A stretch of 64,000 bases of DNA from Plantago ovata (Eukaryota; Streptophyta; Magnoliopsida; Lamiales; Plantaginaceae), in the NCBI GenBank assembly GCA_028274465.1, contig CM051458.1, positions 102,998,855-103,062,854 of the forward strand. The letters run 5' to 3'. The notes below the pieces were generated by a model that did no database searches, was not told where the DNA came from, and was given only the letters and a program-made list of their open reading frames with translations. The position numbers and the translations under genes are program-made. Shown in pieces: positions 11,443 through 22,379 of this stretch. Position 1 is the first letter of the stretch. Each line of letters starts with the position of its first letter.

Positions 11443-11853
11443 GATTTTTTGGTTAGGGATTAATTGAGGATGATGATATATTGAGACTTGGATCATAGGG
11501 TTATGTACTTATATATGTTTCGGTATTATTGCTTAGGGTTCTTCTAACAGTAATAGAATTCTAAAATAAAAAAGGTCAAAATTCACATAGATTTTTGAGA
11601 CTTTTCAACGCGAGCTCGCCCTATGTTTGAGTTTGAATCGATCACCAATCCAGTTTAAAGATGACAAACTAAACTGATACGGTATGATTAGAAGTCGAAG
11701 AAATAACATTCCGGACGGACGAGTTTTAATATTTTGGGTCTTTAGTTTGCAATTTTAAATAGTTGTTAGAATTCGTTTTTAATTAGGTTTTCTTTTTCTT
11801 TTTCAGCAAGTTAGATTCTAGTATTTAAATACATGTCTAGGGATGAGCACCGG
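11443..11853. other. Upstream flank of the F-box pseudogene
   Basis: No gene. At 11838 the motif TAGGGATGAGCACCGG begins; it resembles the TAGGGATGGCAA terminus of the hAT element at 28118, and the CACTA transposon has landed just inside it. Confidence 0.4.
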
Positions 11854-11869
11854 TGGCACTACAAGAGAT

Positions 11870-12225
11870 TCCGATTTTAGCGACGGAACCATCCGTCGCT
11901 AAAATCGGCCGATCGGTCGCTAAATACGCTAGCGACCGATCGGTGTTTTTAGCGACGGATAAACTCGTCGTCGCTAAATCGTTGGTCGCTAGCGAATTAG
12001 CGACCGATGAGTCATCCGTCGCGAATTTGCGACGGATTAGCAACGGATTAGCGACGGATAATAAGGTTGACTTTTAGCAACCGATGACTTATCCGTCGCT
12101 AAAGTCACCGGACATTTAGCGACGGATGGGCCTTATCCGTTGCTAAAAGTCCGGGACTTTTAGCGACGGATAAGCCTTATCCGTCGCTGTATGTAGCGAC
12201 GGATGAGACCATCGGTTGCTAATTT
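11870..12225. repeat. Left subterminal repeat array of the CACTA element
   Basis: There are over a dozen copies of TAGCGACGGAT or its complement, often paired as short palindromes (GCGACGGAN..NTCCGTCGC), mixed with diverged CGATCGGTNGCTA forms. Arrays of this kind bind the element's own TnpA protein in En/Spm. The array ends in a run of about 19 T. Confidence 0.9.
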
Positions 12226-12486
12226 TTTTTTTTTTTTTTTTAAAATTTTTTAGATATAATAATGAGACTCAAAATCAAATGCAACCTGTTTAGTTAAGCA
12301 ACATGTTACAGAAATTTTATAGACCAAATAAACCAAAAAATAATTCAAAAAAATGATAATAAATGTACCAAAACCCTCCATACATATAATAATAATCATA
12401 CGTACACAATACTAATCCAAAATAATATCATAGTATACACAGTATTCATGTAGAAAATAGTAAATAGAGTCGAAAAGGATAGGGGA

Positions 12487-14200
12487 TCATGGAGAGGTAG
12501 GTGGGGAAGGTGGATCCATCCCCAGCTTCGCATACAGCTGAGCAAACATATTATCATATTGAGCCTGCTTCGCAGCTAGCCTCTTCACCTCCTCATCCCT
12601 CTCCTGCAACTGAAGTAAGAGGGCCTGCTCTCGAGCGGAAGCTGCTGCTGCTGCTGAAGATGATGAAGATGTACTGGCACGGGAACGACGAGTCGGCCTC
12701 GAGTCCAATTCAGGGACGGCTGCTGCACTCCCAAGTCCCAAGCGACGGCCCTTCTCGTCTGGAGGATTCACCTCGAGGAAAATGGCATTCATTTCCTCAA
12801 CAGTGAGATCCTGATCACGAATCCTGTCCTCGTAGGCCGTCTGAAATTATAAATCAAGAGTATAAGGTGTTAGTTATGTTGTTAATTAGTTATGAAATCA
12901 TCAGTATTTAATAAACACATGTATTGTAGATACTTACCGCAATTGTTTTGGCCTCGTCACACAACCACTGTCCGTCCTTGGCCTTCTGAGATCTCGAGAA
13001 CAGGGTGAATAGGAGACTCTCCTTATCCTTCAACTGAATGACACATGAAAGCATCATATACTTAGTTTGAAAGTTCGAAATGCAAGTAAATAACAAGTAT
13101 AAGAATGATGAATTCACAAAGTTAATATACTTACCTTCTGCCTCACATGTGCTGTAGCGATCGACTCAGAGCCAAAACGGTGTGTCACCAGGGTACGTGT
13201 CCCATCATTCGGCTGCTTCTTCCGGTTCTCAGTGTTCTGGTCAGCCTGCGCCTGGACTCTCGCGTCAACCCAATATACCTTCCACGCCTCCCAAATTGCA
13301 TCTCCGGGCCAATCACTGGTACGTGGACGGTCTTCTATCCACATTTTCTTCAGGCTATGAACCATGCACTTGTAAAGGGCACTACCGTGAGAGTTGAAGC
13401 TCCACCAGAGATCCATCAGCAATGCTTTCGGAAGGAAGAATTCTTTCTACACAATTACAAATAAACATCGAAACACATACGTTGGTGAATACTTAAAAAC
13501 ATTCAAGTATAACAAGGGGAGCTAACATGTATCAAATATATAACAAGGGAAAACAACATCTATTCAGGTATATCGGGTTGTTAACAGTCATCTACAAACA
13601 AATAAGGACGCCGCCTACCCATACATAAATATGCGGTCCGGCATATAAGAGGGCGCCGCCTACCCTCGCATGCATAGCGGTCGAACGGAATGTAAAAACA
13701 TAGTATTTAAACATGCATATATTAACTCACCCTCAGCTCCTCGAAGAGCTCTCCCTTAATTTGGTCCGGGATGCAATGCCACTGGCTGCCACCCTCTTGC
13801 GGTGGGACCATTCTGTTCCGTATTATCGAACTGAGTACTTTAGCAGCGTGCTCCCCATACAACCTGTGAAGAACAGGTAAGTCAATAGTGACAAGGTTAG
13901 TTCGGTATATATATATTAAAAGTTCGTAAATCAGTTAATGCCTAATACTTACTTCTCTCCATTGGGGTAAAGGACAGGGCGACCATTCCACATAAGACCA
14001 TCTTCCGGCCTTTGAAAGGGACAACCGTCGTCTGGAACGTGGGCCCACGGGTCGTGGAGGGAGGAATGAGGAGTCGATCCCCTGCTCGACCCAGGTGGAG
14101 TCCCTAAAACAGTAGGGGAGCCCTGATCGGTCTCCGATCCGTCGGTATAATCCCTCTGGGACTGCGGGGTCATGTATCGTGGCCTCCTGGGTCGTGGCAT
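12487..14200 (-). CDS. TnpA-like protein of the CACTA element (Transposase_24 / Ptta-En-Spm type)
   Basis: Five exons on the minus strand, 14200-13953, 13863-13731, 13446-13135, 13033-12938 and 12840-12487, join without a phase break into 380 codons plus stop, starting MPRPRRPRYM. Order: a basic, serine/proline-rich N-terminus; a conserved block with LYGEHAAKVLSSIIRNRMVP, then KALLMDLWWSFNS and YKCMVHSLKKMW; a charged stretch with THRFGSESIATAHVR; then TAYEDRIRDQ, a serine/alanine run and a C-terminal coiled coil (LLLQLQERDEEVKRLAAKQAQ). This layout is that of the plant Ptta/En/Spm accessory proteins, nuclear DNA-binding factors that act on the subterminal repeats. It lies wholly inside the transposon. 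All splice sites and the frame are intact, so it may be expressed. Family assignment is from remembered motif style, not a search. Confidence 0.8.
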
Positions 14201-14280
14201 CTGCAATACAAAGATCCGTGTGAGTACATACACAATTGAATATAAAACATGTACAATCAGATATATAGCAAGGAACGACA

Positions 14281-14421
14281 CTAGACATTCGGATGGTCAC
14301 GCCAGTAGGACTCCCAAACATCATGAAGGGGACTCGGCATCCACTCTTTGGGCGGAACTCCCAAAAGCCAGTTGGCTTTCCAAACCTCAAGTAAGGGAAT
14401 CCTCAGTGTACGTTCTGACAT
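14281..14421 (-). CDS. Short ORF upstream of the TnpA-like gene
   Basis: A 46-codon reading frame starting MSERTLRIPLLEVWKANWLL and ending RDHPNV lies 80 bp upstream of the TnpA-like start on the same strand. The tryptophan-rich, ordered composition (GVPPKEWMPSPLHDVWESYW) looks protein-like and not like chance. It may be a uORF, an alternative first exon, or a remnant of a longer transposon protein. I do not recognise it. Confidence 0.35.
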   Translation of the reverse strand: MSERTLRIPLLEVWKANWLLGVPPKEWMPSPLHDVWESYWRDHPNV

Positions 14422-14509
14422 ATTTCTACATTAGAAATAAAAATACTCATATTATTTTCTAACTTTAATTTATCAATGAGTTATTTACTTCATACTTACA
14501 ATTTTTTTA

Positions 14510-14840
14510 AACAATAATTACCTATATTTATCTATATTTACATTATACTTGTACAATTTCATTATAATAACTACTTACAATACACTATAATTACATATAT
14601 TTTTCATTATAATTATGCAATTTGCATTATAGTAACAACTACCAATACACTATAATTACCTATATTTATCTATATATTTCCATTATACTAATGGAATTTT
14701 CATTATAATAAAAACTTGCAATACACTATAATTACCTATATTTATCTATATTTTCATTATATTTATACAATTTCCATTATAATAACTAATTACAATACAC
14801 TATAATTATTCATATTTCCATTATAATTATACTTATGCAA
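14510..14840. repeat. AT-rich minisatellite inside the CACTA element
   Basis: About four imperfect units built around ACACTATAATTACCTATATT followed by TATCTATATTT, CATTATA and CAATTT..CATTATAATAACTA, with a period of roughly 75 bp. It lies upstream of the TnpA-like gene and could be part of its promoter region. Confidence 0.7.
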
Positions 14841-15309
14841 TTTTCAAATCTAATTAGTATATCCCAAACAAACTACACTAATTGAACAAAACTAACTACG
14901 TAGATAATCCCAAACATAATCGAACCCGATTGAAATCCTAAAGATAATCAAACCCAATTCAAATCTCAAACATAATCGAACCCAACTACATCCCAAAACA
15001 TCCCAATTGAACAATACTAACATCAAAACTAGCTAATAAACCATAAAACACTTAAAAATTGAAAAAATACCAAATTTACAAAAGTTAGGTTTCGAGATTA
15101 GTACCTTTAATTGCGGAATAAATAGAACAACCCACTTCAAATTGAATGTCTCACTACGTTCCTTGTTGAATTGGCTTCGATTTGACACCAAGATTGGAAG
15201 AAATGATGGAGTACAAGGGAAGATTGAATTGGAGAGAAGAAGTGAGAAAAATGGAGAAGAGAGAAGAGAGAAATGCGTTCTGTAAATGTATCGCGAGAAG
15301 ATGAAGTAA

Positions 15310-15700
15310 CATTAGCAACGGATGGTGATCCGTCGCTAATATAGCGATCGGTTGCTATATTAGCAACGGATAACCATCCGTTGCTAAATTAATTTTTTTT
15401 TTTTAAAATATAATTTAGCAACGGATGGAGTCATCCGTCGCTGCTGCGTTGACCGGCAAAAAATAAAAGGAAAAACCTTGGAAATTTAGCAACGGATGGT
15501 ATTATCCGTCTCTATTTAGCAACGGATAACTCCATCCGTCGGTAAATAGCGACGGATAAGTCATCCGTCGCTGAAGTTCCAGGCGCTCTAAGACGGTTTC
15601 AGCCATCCGTCGCTAATCTATCCCATCGGTCGCTAAAATGCCGATCGGTTGCTAATTTTAGCAACCGACCGATCGGTTGCTAAAAGTGGTTGCTATTTAG
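15310..15700. repeat. Right subterminal repeat array of the CACTA element
   Basis: A mirror counterpart of the left array, with many TTAGCAACGGAT / ATCCGTCGCTA / GATCGGTTGCTA motifs in both orientations. The AGCAACGGAT variant dominates here, whereas AGCGACGGAT dominates at the left. Confidence 0.9.
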
Positions 15701-15719
15701 CTGTTTTCTTGTAGTGTGG

Positions 15720-15890
15720 TAATGGTAAAAAATTACTCTAACCGCTGACCGTACCGTCCGCGGGTAGTTAAGGATTTTTATTACCGTTTACCGTCCAAAA
15801 ATGCATGGTAACCGTTACCGTTGGTTTTTAAAAAAATGGTAACCATACCGCTGGTATGATGGTAAGTGGTAACCGTTCATAACTTGTTGT
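15720..15890. repeat. GGTAACCG-rich element flanking the CACTA insertion
   Basis: A stretch rich in GGTAACCGTTACCG-type palindromes (for example GGTAACCGTTACCGTTGG at about 15808). Together with TAGGGATGAGCACCGG at 11838 it looks like an older hAT-like element into which the CACTA transposon inserted. Its far end is not clear. Confidence 0.45.
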
Positions 15891-16788
15891 CAACGCAATT
15901 AAAAAAACAATGTAAATGTGGTGTTAAATATAAAATATTGAATGGTAGTTATTGCATAATATGATTTTTGTAATAATGTTTAATTTAAATTTTATGATAT
16001 TGAGTTAGTCCCATCTTATCATTTTAGGAAAATAGATACTATATATTGATAAGTTGAAATACTGAAATATAATATTACTTGAAGTATCGAATATGAAACA
16101 ATGTTAAAATCATTAGATAATACTGACAATTGTTTAAATATACATTTACCAACAACCCAATATATAACTTTCCATGTAATTAATCCATTTTACATTCATA
16201 CTCCTTTGCTTCGTAAATGTATTCCAACCAAACAAAATTTTAAAATGGTATATTGAGATGAGATAGCGAATTGTAGTAAAAGTTCCAACCAGCATATATA
16301 TTGTACACATGTGAGCATGTATGACATCACTATGTAGGTTTTGATATACGTACAAGTACAAATGATAATACATGTCTTAATAAAAACAAAATACACATGA
16401 ATATGTTAATAAAATATTACAATATATTAATAGAGTTATGTTAAGGTTTTACCAGCTGAGACGCCGCGTAAAATATGAATATGTTAATAAAATATTAAAA
16501 TATATTAATAGAGTTAAAAAAATGGTAACCTATACATGTCCGGCATTATTTTATAGAGTTATGTTTGATTGATTAATAAAAAAAGTTGAGTTTTTTTTCA
16601 CAAATCTGTCAATTTTCGGTATTCTTAGGTAAAATCAACGAACTTTGATAAAATTCGTCAATTCTTTAGTATTCTGCGGAATCAATGAAGTTTTGATTAT
16701 CGTTCTTCCTTGCTTGTCCACGTACGCTGCATCACAAACAATAAGTTAATTTAATATGAAACTATATTTTTTTTTATAAATTAAATAA
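15891..16788. other. AT-rich intergenic stretch with a 43-bp direct repeat
   Basis: ATGAATATGTTAATAAAATA and the following ~24 bases occur at 16397-16439 and again at 16475-16517, separated by GTTTTACCAGCTGAGACGCC and flanking bases. No gene is supported. Confidence 0.5.
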
Positions 16789-17165
16789 AAACCCACCAAA
16801 TTTGTCACGCCCCAAAATAAAGTGCACCAGTCGTGAGCCCTTTAGACTTTCATGTTGTACTAAAATGTGATGCGTTCGATTTCTTTGTAAAAAACGGAAT
16901 GTAACTAGTATTTCCAGGATAGAATTTACATTGATAACGGATGCCAATTGCTGGATTTGGATCGGCAGCATAGCAAAGACGACGAAAATCAGGTTTTTTT
17001 TATGAGAGAACGCCAGTGCTTGGACACCAATTTGAAGCGATTTAGTGATCGGATCGGAAGGCATACAAGAATTTCAATCAGCAGGTCATCAATTGATGCA
17101 ACTGTTTGAGCTGATTCTGATGAACTAGCTTTGAGGGTTTTGGTTCTCTTCAGGACCAAATTCAT
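16789..17165 (-). pseudogene. F-box pseudogene, copy 3 (truncated)
   Basis: From the ATG at 17165 a 58-codon frame gives MNLVLKRTKTLK and then a good F-box (DDLLIEILVCLPIRSLNRFK, LVSKHWRSLIKK). It ends at 16989 because a run of eight A shifts the frame. Homology to the other copies continues in the next frame (PNPAIGIRYQ, NTSYIPFFTKK) to about 16865 and then stops, so the FBA interaction domain is missing. Its F-box and upstream flank are closer to the 26-kb copy than to the 11-kb copy. Confidence 0.8.
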
Positions 17166-18583
17166 GAGGGATCATTAATTAAGGGATAAAAAATGCAATT
17201 CGCTCTCATGATTTTGATCGTACAATCAATCAATGGGGTGAGTATTGGGAGTTTGCTAATTAGTTGGGTGATTGTATATCAGGACTAATAATAACGTGAT
17301 CGTATATATATTTAAAAAAAATCGAATTATTAATCGAGGATGATTATTGATAGGATTCTGTTTCCTATCAATATTGGGACGAGTATTGGGAGTTTGCTAA
17401 TTAGCTGGGTCATTTCAAACACAGCAAACTAACAGATGAAACAGCAACGCCTCTACTAAAACACATGCTGCTATCTGACCTTGATCGCTGGACAAATAAA
17501 GATCAAAAGAGTGTTACCATTCACAAAGCTCGATAACAATCTGATGAGTGCAATAAGTACGTTTATGGTTAAAGCAACTTCCGAATCCACCTCAAAGCTC
17601 GACGCACAGAAGGAGCAGCACAATTGATCACATCAGCCTAAAAAAAGAATGAAATATGGCAATAAGTACATTAACCATTATCGTATTCATCTTGTCAACA
17701 ATAGTACAATACAAGTGTCTCAGTAATTGAAGAAGAAAAAGGGTCTAGATAGAGTTTGGTGTACCCTGACCCGTTTTTTGAACCCTCGGGTTCAAGTGAA
17801 GTAAGACCCTTGAAAATCAATTTCATTTCAAAGTAAAGGCATAAACTGGTACTTCTACTTACTAAATAAATAAAGTTTGTACTAATTGACTTTTACAACT
17901 GCTACTAAATCAACAAAATTTCTTAACATAAAATCTTTACCTATTAGCTTAGGGATGTGAATGGCTCTATTCAAATCGATCGTGGATCACATCGACAGTT
18001 AATTGTTTGTTGGTCTCCTTACACAATAAGGTTAAAATACTTGTGGGAGTGAATATTCTTTTAATATTTTTTGCAAACTTTTGATGTCTAACTGTTTTCT
18101 TAAATTTCTTCTCAGAAATCATTATTTTCATCTATGGTACTTATTTTCAGATCTCATGTTTCTCAAATAATTTTTCAACTATTTGATACTTAAACTTTCA
18201 TAGTGTGGAAGTCTTTGTAGTAAATGCAATTTATTCGGTAAGCAAATTAAACATCATCATAGAGTATTGATTGTTCAGAAACACTACTACGGACGTAGAA
18301 TACAATTTAACATTAAAAAAGTAAGCATGCAGTAAAGTAAAGCATAATAAAGCAAAGCCTTTTAGATTGGTCTCTGAAGTTGATGTAATCCTTCAACTAA
18401 TCTATTGTCCTTCACTTAGAGATTTAAAGTCACTTTTAGATAGATAACTGATGTAACCTTACATAAATCCTATCTACAACCATTGGACATCTTCTAATAT
18501 TCCACCTGAGTTATTCCTTAACTTTTCAGCTAAGTACTCTCATGTACTCATATTCCGTAACCTATTCCCCGATGTACTCCACT
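17166..18583. other. Intergenic stretch upstream of F-box copy 3
   Basis: It contains a repeated GAGTATTGGGAGTTTGCTAA at about 17240 and 17383. No complete gene is visible. A possible terminal-exon-like fragment at 17637-17569 (minus) is discussed among the rejected items. Confidence 0.35.
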
Positions 18584-18842
18584 AATAAGTACTTATTCCC
18601 TGGCCGGTGTACTCCACTAAGTACTTCCTCTGCTAAGCAATTCTTGAGTTTTCCTCAACCATCCAGCCAAGTATCACTTGGCAACTCCACATGCGAACCT
18701 CTTTCTTCTTCACCGCGCCGTGTGACGTGTTGAGAAGAAAGCAGAGACGCCGAGTAATTTTACGCGGCGTCTCAGCTTCGTCGGGACTTGGGACGCAGCT
18801 CCCGACGGCATACTTGGTGCTGGCTTCCCACGCCAGCACCAA
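18584..18842. repeat. Array of consecutive short hairpins
   Basis: Seven inverted repeats follow one another: AATAAGTACTTATT (18584); TTGAG/CTCAA (18644-18658); GCCAAG/CTTGGC (18666-18682); CTTTCTTCT/AGAAGAAAG (18701-18741); GAGACGCCG/CGGCGTCTC (18744-18773); CGTCGGGA/TCCCGACG (18779-18807); TTGGTGCTGGC/GCCAGCACCAA (18814-18842). The last stem is 11 bp with no mismatch. The second half is much more GC-rich than its surroundings. I know of no family with this layout. It could be a transposon end, a structured RNA or remains of several insertions. Confidence 0.75.
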
Positions 18843-19205
18843 TGCGTGCTGTCTTAGGACTGATATCATAACTGGTTGCACAGATAACACAGATAATTTC
18901 ATTCATTATAGACTAGGAGTCAAGTGTAAAGATGAAAGCAAGTAGTAAAACAAACACATGCAACATAGGACGATAATGTCGAAACACCCAGCACTGTTGG
19001 GTTTCTGCAATTGCATGCATTTCCGCTGAGAGTAATATAAAAAGATTTCCACAATGATAACTAATATGACTTGCCAACAAGAATATAATTTCAGTTAGCC
19101 AACAAAAGCTACGCCTTCAAAAGACAGGAATGTAGTTTGCGGCAGGTAAATCCAAAAATATTTCAGTTACATTTAACTACAAGATGCCAGATAATCTTGA
19201 TAGGT
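18843..19205. other. 3' flank of RDM1
   Basis: Probably the RDM1 3' untranslated region and downstream DNA. No other feature is seen. Confidence 0.4.
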
Positions 19206-22200
19206 TTATGATTGGGGCTTTGCATGAATATCATCGATGTGCCTACGATAATCAGTATCATCTTTCCATAATTTCGTAAGCACCTTTGGAGACGTATGGC
19301 GGCGGTGAACCTCTTCCATTGACCATATAGTGGTCTCCGCTATGACTGGATGAATGAGAATATTCAGCTGAATCCACTCATCCTCAGTTCCATGCCTCTG
19401 CTGATCCCACTCCTTCAGCTGAAGGTTTGTCAGATAGTGAAGTGGCTGTTTGTATATTTGCTTCATGGACCAGGCCAGTCCCTCCCATGTCTTGTATGGG
19501 ATGACATTATCACGGTCAACTGGAATTGGGATGAGCTTCATGGAGTCTTGGTAACTCTTTGCCATTCTAAACAACCACTCTGCAAACCACAGTTAAGGTT
19601 TGTGATGATCACCCGGGTAGACAATTCGTGGTTAAAAACATACTAATTTATGATCACAAATATCCATAGGTGTCTAATGAAAAAGGAGAATAAAAATTAA
19701 CAGCCAAAATTTGCACCATCAAAACTTAGGAATCGACCCACATAAGAAGTGGCTTATATTTATTGAAGCCTAACATAGAGAGTGATTTCCCAACTCGTAA
19801 CAAAACTCAAGTGATCATTAAAATGCAAACACACATGTCCACTACAATAAGGCTTGAATGAATAGATATAGAATCCAGAAATTATATGAAATCTGACTTG
19901 AGATGGTGATGCTTGGGCACATACGCATAGATAACGAAATTCATCCTCAAATATATCAATAGAGTATAAAATAAAAGCCAATGAATAATTCAAATTTGTC
20001 CCCTCTATTGGGTAGAAACCAAGTCTCTTGATAAAAAGTTGGGAACTCTCTCAAGAATACCCACGTCTATATGCAGCCTACTGGACATAGATACTCGAGA
20101 AAAATGTTAAGAAATTTACAATGCAAAAGATTTTAATCAGATAGTCCAGCAGGCTGCATAGACCACAGCAAACCTTTCCCTATTTCTCATTTTATAGTTA
20201 CTATGCATCACACACTCCTGTAATTGCAAAGAAAAAAATTTCTTGAAAGATGCAGAGAGAAAAACAACGCCATACTCACGAAAGTCTCCATACCTTCTTC
20301 AGATAACTCTGGGGGAGGTTTGTCCATTAGTTGGTTGAGAGGTTCCATTAGTACCTTGAGAATTTCATCCTTTAGTTGGTCCATTGTAGGCTTTATGTCT
20401 CTACCGGAAGATGAACTGTCTGATGAAATACCCACCGAGCTAGATGGCCTGTACATGTCTAATAACACAATACAGTTTCAATTTTTCATAAACTAAGATA
20501 AGGATGGAAATACATAATTGGGAATGAAAATTATATTAAATTGGGTTGTTCTATAAACGTTCTTGAACATATAAATTAGACTGGTGGGAAAATAAACCAA
20601 AATTTGAAATTTAAAAATAATCAAATAGTAAATTAATAAACAAACAGCATCATGGAAGCACCATCACATGGGGAACAACCAACCAAGTCCACGCGAGATG
20701 TTAGAAATTGGATATTTAGACTATAGAACTGCAGGATGGCAATACATTTCTAAAAAGTTTCATGCCACCATAACTCATGAACCTTAATAAAGCCAATAGT
20801 GAGCCCACTGTCAACCAAATGATCCACACCATGCAAATGGGTACAAATAAAATAGAACGGAAAATTTAAAGGATGTGGCTGTGAAAGAGAATCATGGAGT
20901 CTGGTCCTACAGAAAAGCAGCCTCGAGTGAAAGTTAACGATCAATGGACCAAATAGAAACAGAAGAATCAGTCCAGGATCAGATCCCTAACAGATGTGAC
21001 ATGTGGTGGGTGGATAAACGTTAGAAGACACGGTGGCGAATGGAAGCAATATACTGAGAGAGTTCACAACTGGAGAAAAGTTTCCACTTGCTCCAGATAT
21101 AACAACATAAAAATAATAAAACTCTTTACTTCAAGGTTCAATGGACTACCCAAAACTTTTGAATTCTGTAGACAAAATTTACTCAACCATATCAAAATGG
21201 TAATCCCAAAACTGCTACTCAAGCTCTACATGGCTTGGAGAGACAATGATTGGCAATGAACAAAAGCATTTCTAGCAGCTTCCATAGACCATAAGCATCA
21301 GAAGGAATGCTTCTCTGGCTTTTGGTTATATTGCTAATATAAAAACACACAGAAGGCTATTTGCAATCACTGCAAAGGTCTTACTAGCAGGTAAAAAGGC
21401 AAATAAAAAAAATAAAAAATAAAAAAATAAAGAAAGAAAAAGAAAAAACATAAAACTGGTAACTTTAACCATTAAACTCTATTCTTCTATCCCAAAGATC
21501 AAGAGGTTCGAGGATGGCTTATGTTTTCACTATTAACACACTTCTGCTTTTTAGATGAGACAACCTTAAGTAATGATTAATTGTAGATCTATAAGGTTAT
21601 AGATTATATCTTTCTTTCTCAAATACCACTATACAATATCTGTAGACTGCAATTCCCTATTTACTTCTCTACCAATTACAGACGATCAAATCCAATAAAC
21701 AGAGTACACTCTAAAATGAGGCAAGCATGTGATAAGTGATAATGAAAACAAATTTCACCAGACATCATTACCATTTACCAGATCGGGAATGAGATATGGG
21801 GGAATTAAATACTGATCAAAGATACAAATATAGGTAATAAAAAAATACCAGTTATGAGCTCCAATAGCTGAGATAAGGTTTCATAGCGATAGTTGAGATC
21901 TGCAATAAAAAGTTGACGTTGAGATATGAGATTCGTTAAGGAAGACAACAAACAGAATAGAGGAAGAGCCATGACCTGAAGGAAAGGGGTTAAAATTACC
22001 TTGCGCCATAGAAAGCAGTACAGATGGCCCGGGTTGCTGATTCAACATATCGATGCCGGGATAACTTGTTTGTGTTATAGCTAATGTCCTGAAGTAAAGG
22101 GGGTTGGAATTACCTTGCGGCATAGAGGGCGATACCGATGGCCTGGATTGCTGGTTGAAGATATCCATACCGGTATAACTTGGTGGTGGTATTGGTATAG

Positions 22201-22340
22201 ATCGATAATGCCTTGAACGAAGTGGGGTTGAAATTACCTTGCAGTACAGATGGTGGTACAGATGGCCCGGCTTCTTGATTCCAAATATCCATGGCCAGAT
22301 CACTTGGTGGTGTTACAGAAATCCATGGTATGTTATTCAT
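19206..22340 (-). CDS. RDM1: RDM1, RNA-directed DNA methylation 1
   Basis: The last exon (19579-19206) encodes a sequence I recognise as RDM1: SYQDSMKLIPIPVDRDNVIP, then WSMKQIYKQPLHYLTNLQLK and LNILIHPVIAETTIWSMEEV. A second exon (20458-20294) begins with an in-frame ATG (20456, MYRPSSSVGISSDSSSSGRD), giving 178 aa; Arabidopsis RDM1 has 163. A further exon (22340-22238, MNNIPWISVTPP) splices in phase and would extend it to 213 aa. RDM1 is a small plant-specific protein that bridges DRD1 and DMS3 in the DDR complex, which helps recruit RNA polymerase V during RNA-directed DNA methylation in the nucleus. The upstream exon is triplicated here with alternative in-phase donors at 22238, 22114 and 22000, and has an inverted copy on the plus strand at 23.5-23.9 kb. 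The core identification is firm; the true start is not. Confidence 0.92.
21990..22340 (-). repeat. Tandemly repeated RDM1 first-exon unit
   Basis: Three units of about 115-125 bp, each coding for a version of SYTGMDIFNQQSRPSVSPSM and each ending in CAAG followed by GTAATT, a usable splice donor (exon ends 22238, 22114 and 22000). Only the first begins with ATG. Units 2 and 3 are out of frame with unit 1 if read through, so they are probably intronic or used by alternative first exons. Confidence 0.8.
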
Positions 22341-22379
22341 GATGACTAGGTGAATGAAACAGTGGTTGTGGTGATTGAC

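Larger units (their letters stand above)
11857..15716. mobile_element. Complete CACTA (En/Spm) transposon
   Basis: The termini CACTACAAGA and TCTTGTAGTG are perfect inverted repeats, flanked by TGG on both sides (11854-11856 and 15717-15719). The 3-bp target duplication and CACTA ends are diagnostic. Both ends carry dense arrays of ATCCGTCGCTA/TAGCGACGGAT subterminal motifs, where TnpA-type proteins bind in related elements. At 3860 bp it is short for an autonomous member. It encodes one intact TnpA-like gene and no TNP2/TnpD transposase, so it probably depends on a partner for cutting. Intact ends, target duplication and gene suggest a recent insertion. Confidence 0.96.

Noticed and set aside
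17569..17637. Possible last exon on the minus strand reading ADVINCAAPSVRRALRWIRKLL before a stop, after a good TTTTTTTAG acceptor.
   Set aside because: No upstream exon could be connected and I do not recognise the family; a 22-residue frame is too short to support alone.
18633..18945. Overlapping ORFs of 84-89 codons on both strands across the hairpin array.
   Set aside because: Open frames on both strands are expected in a palindromic GC-rich stretch; composition is not protein-like.
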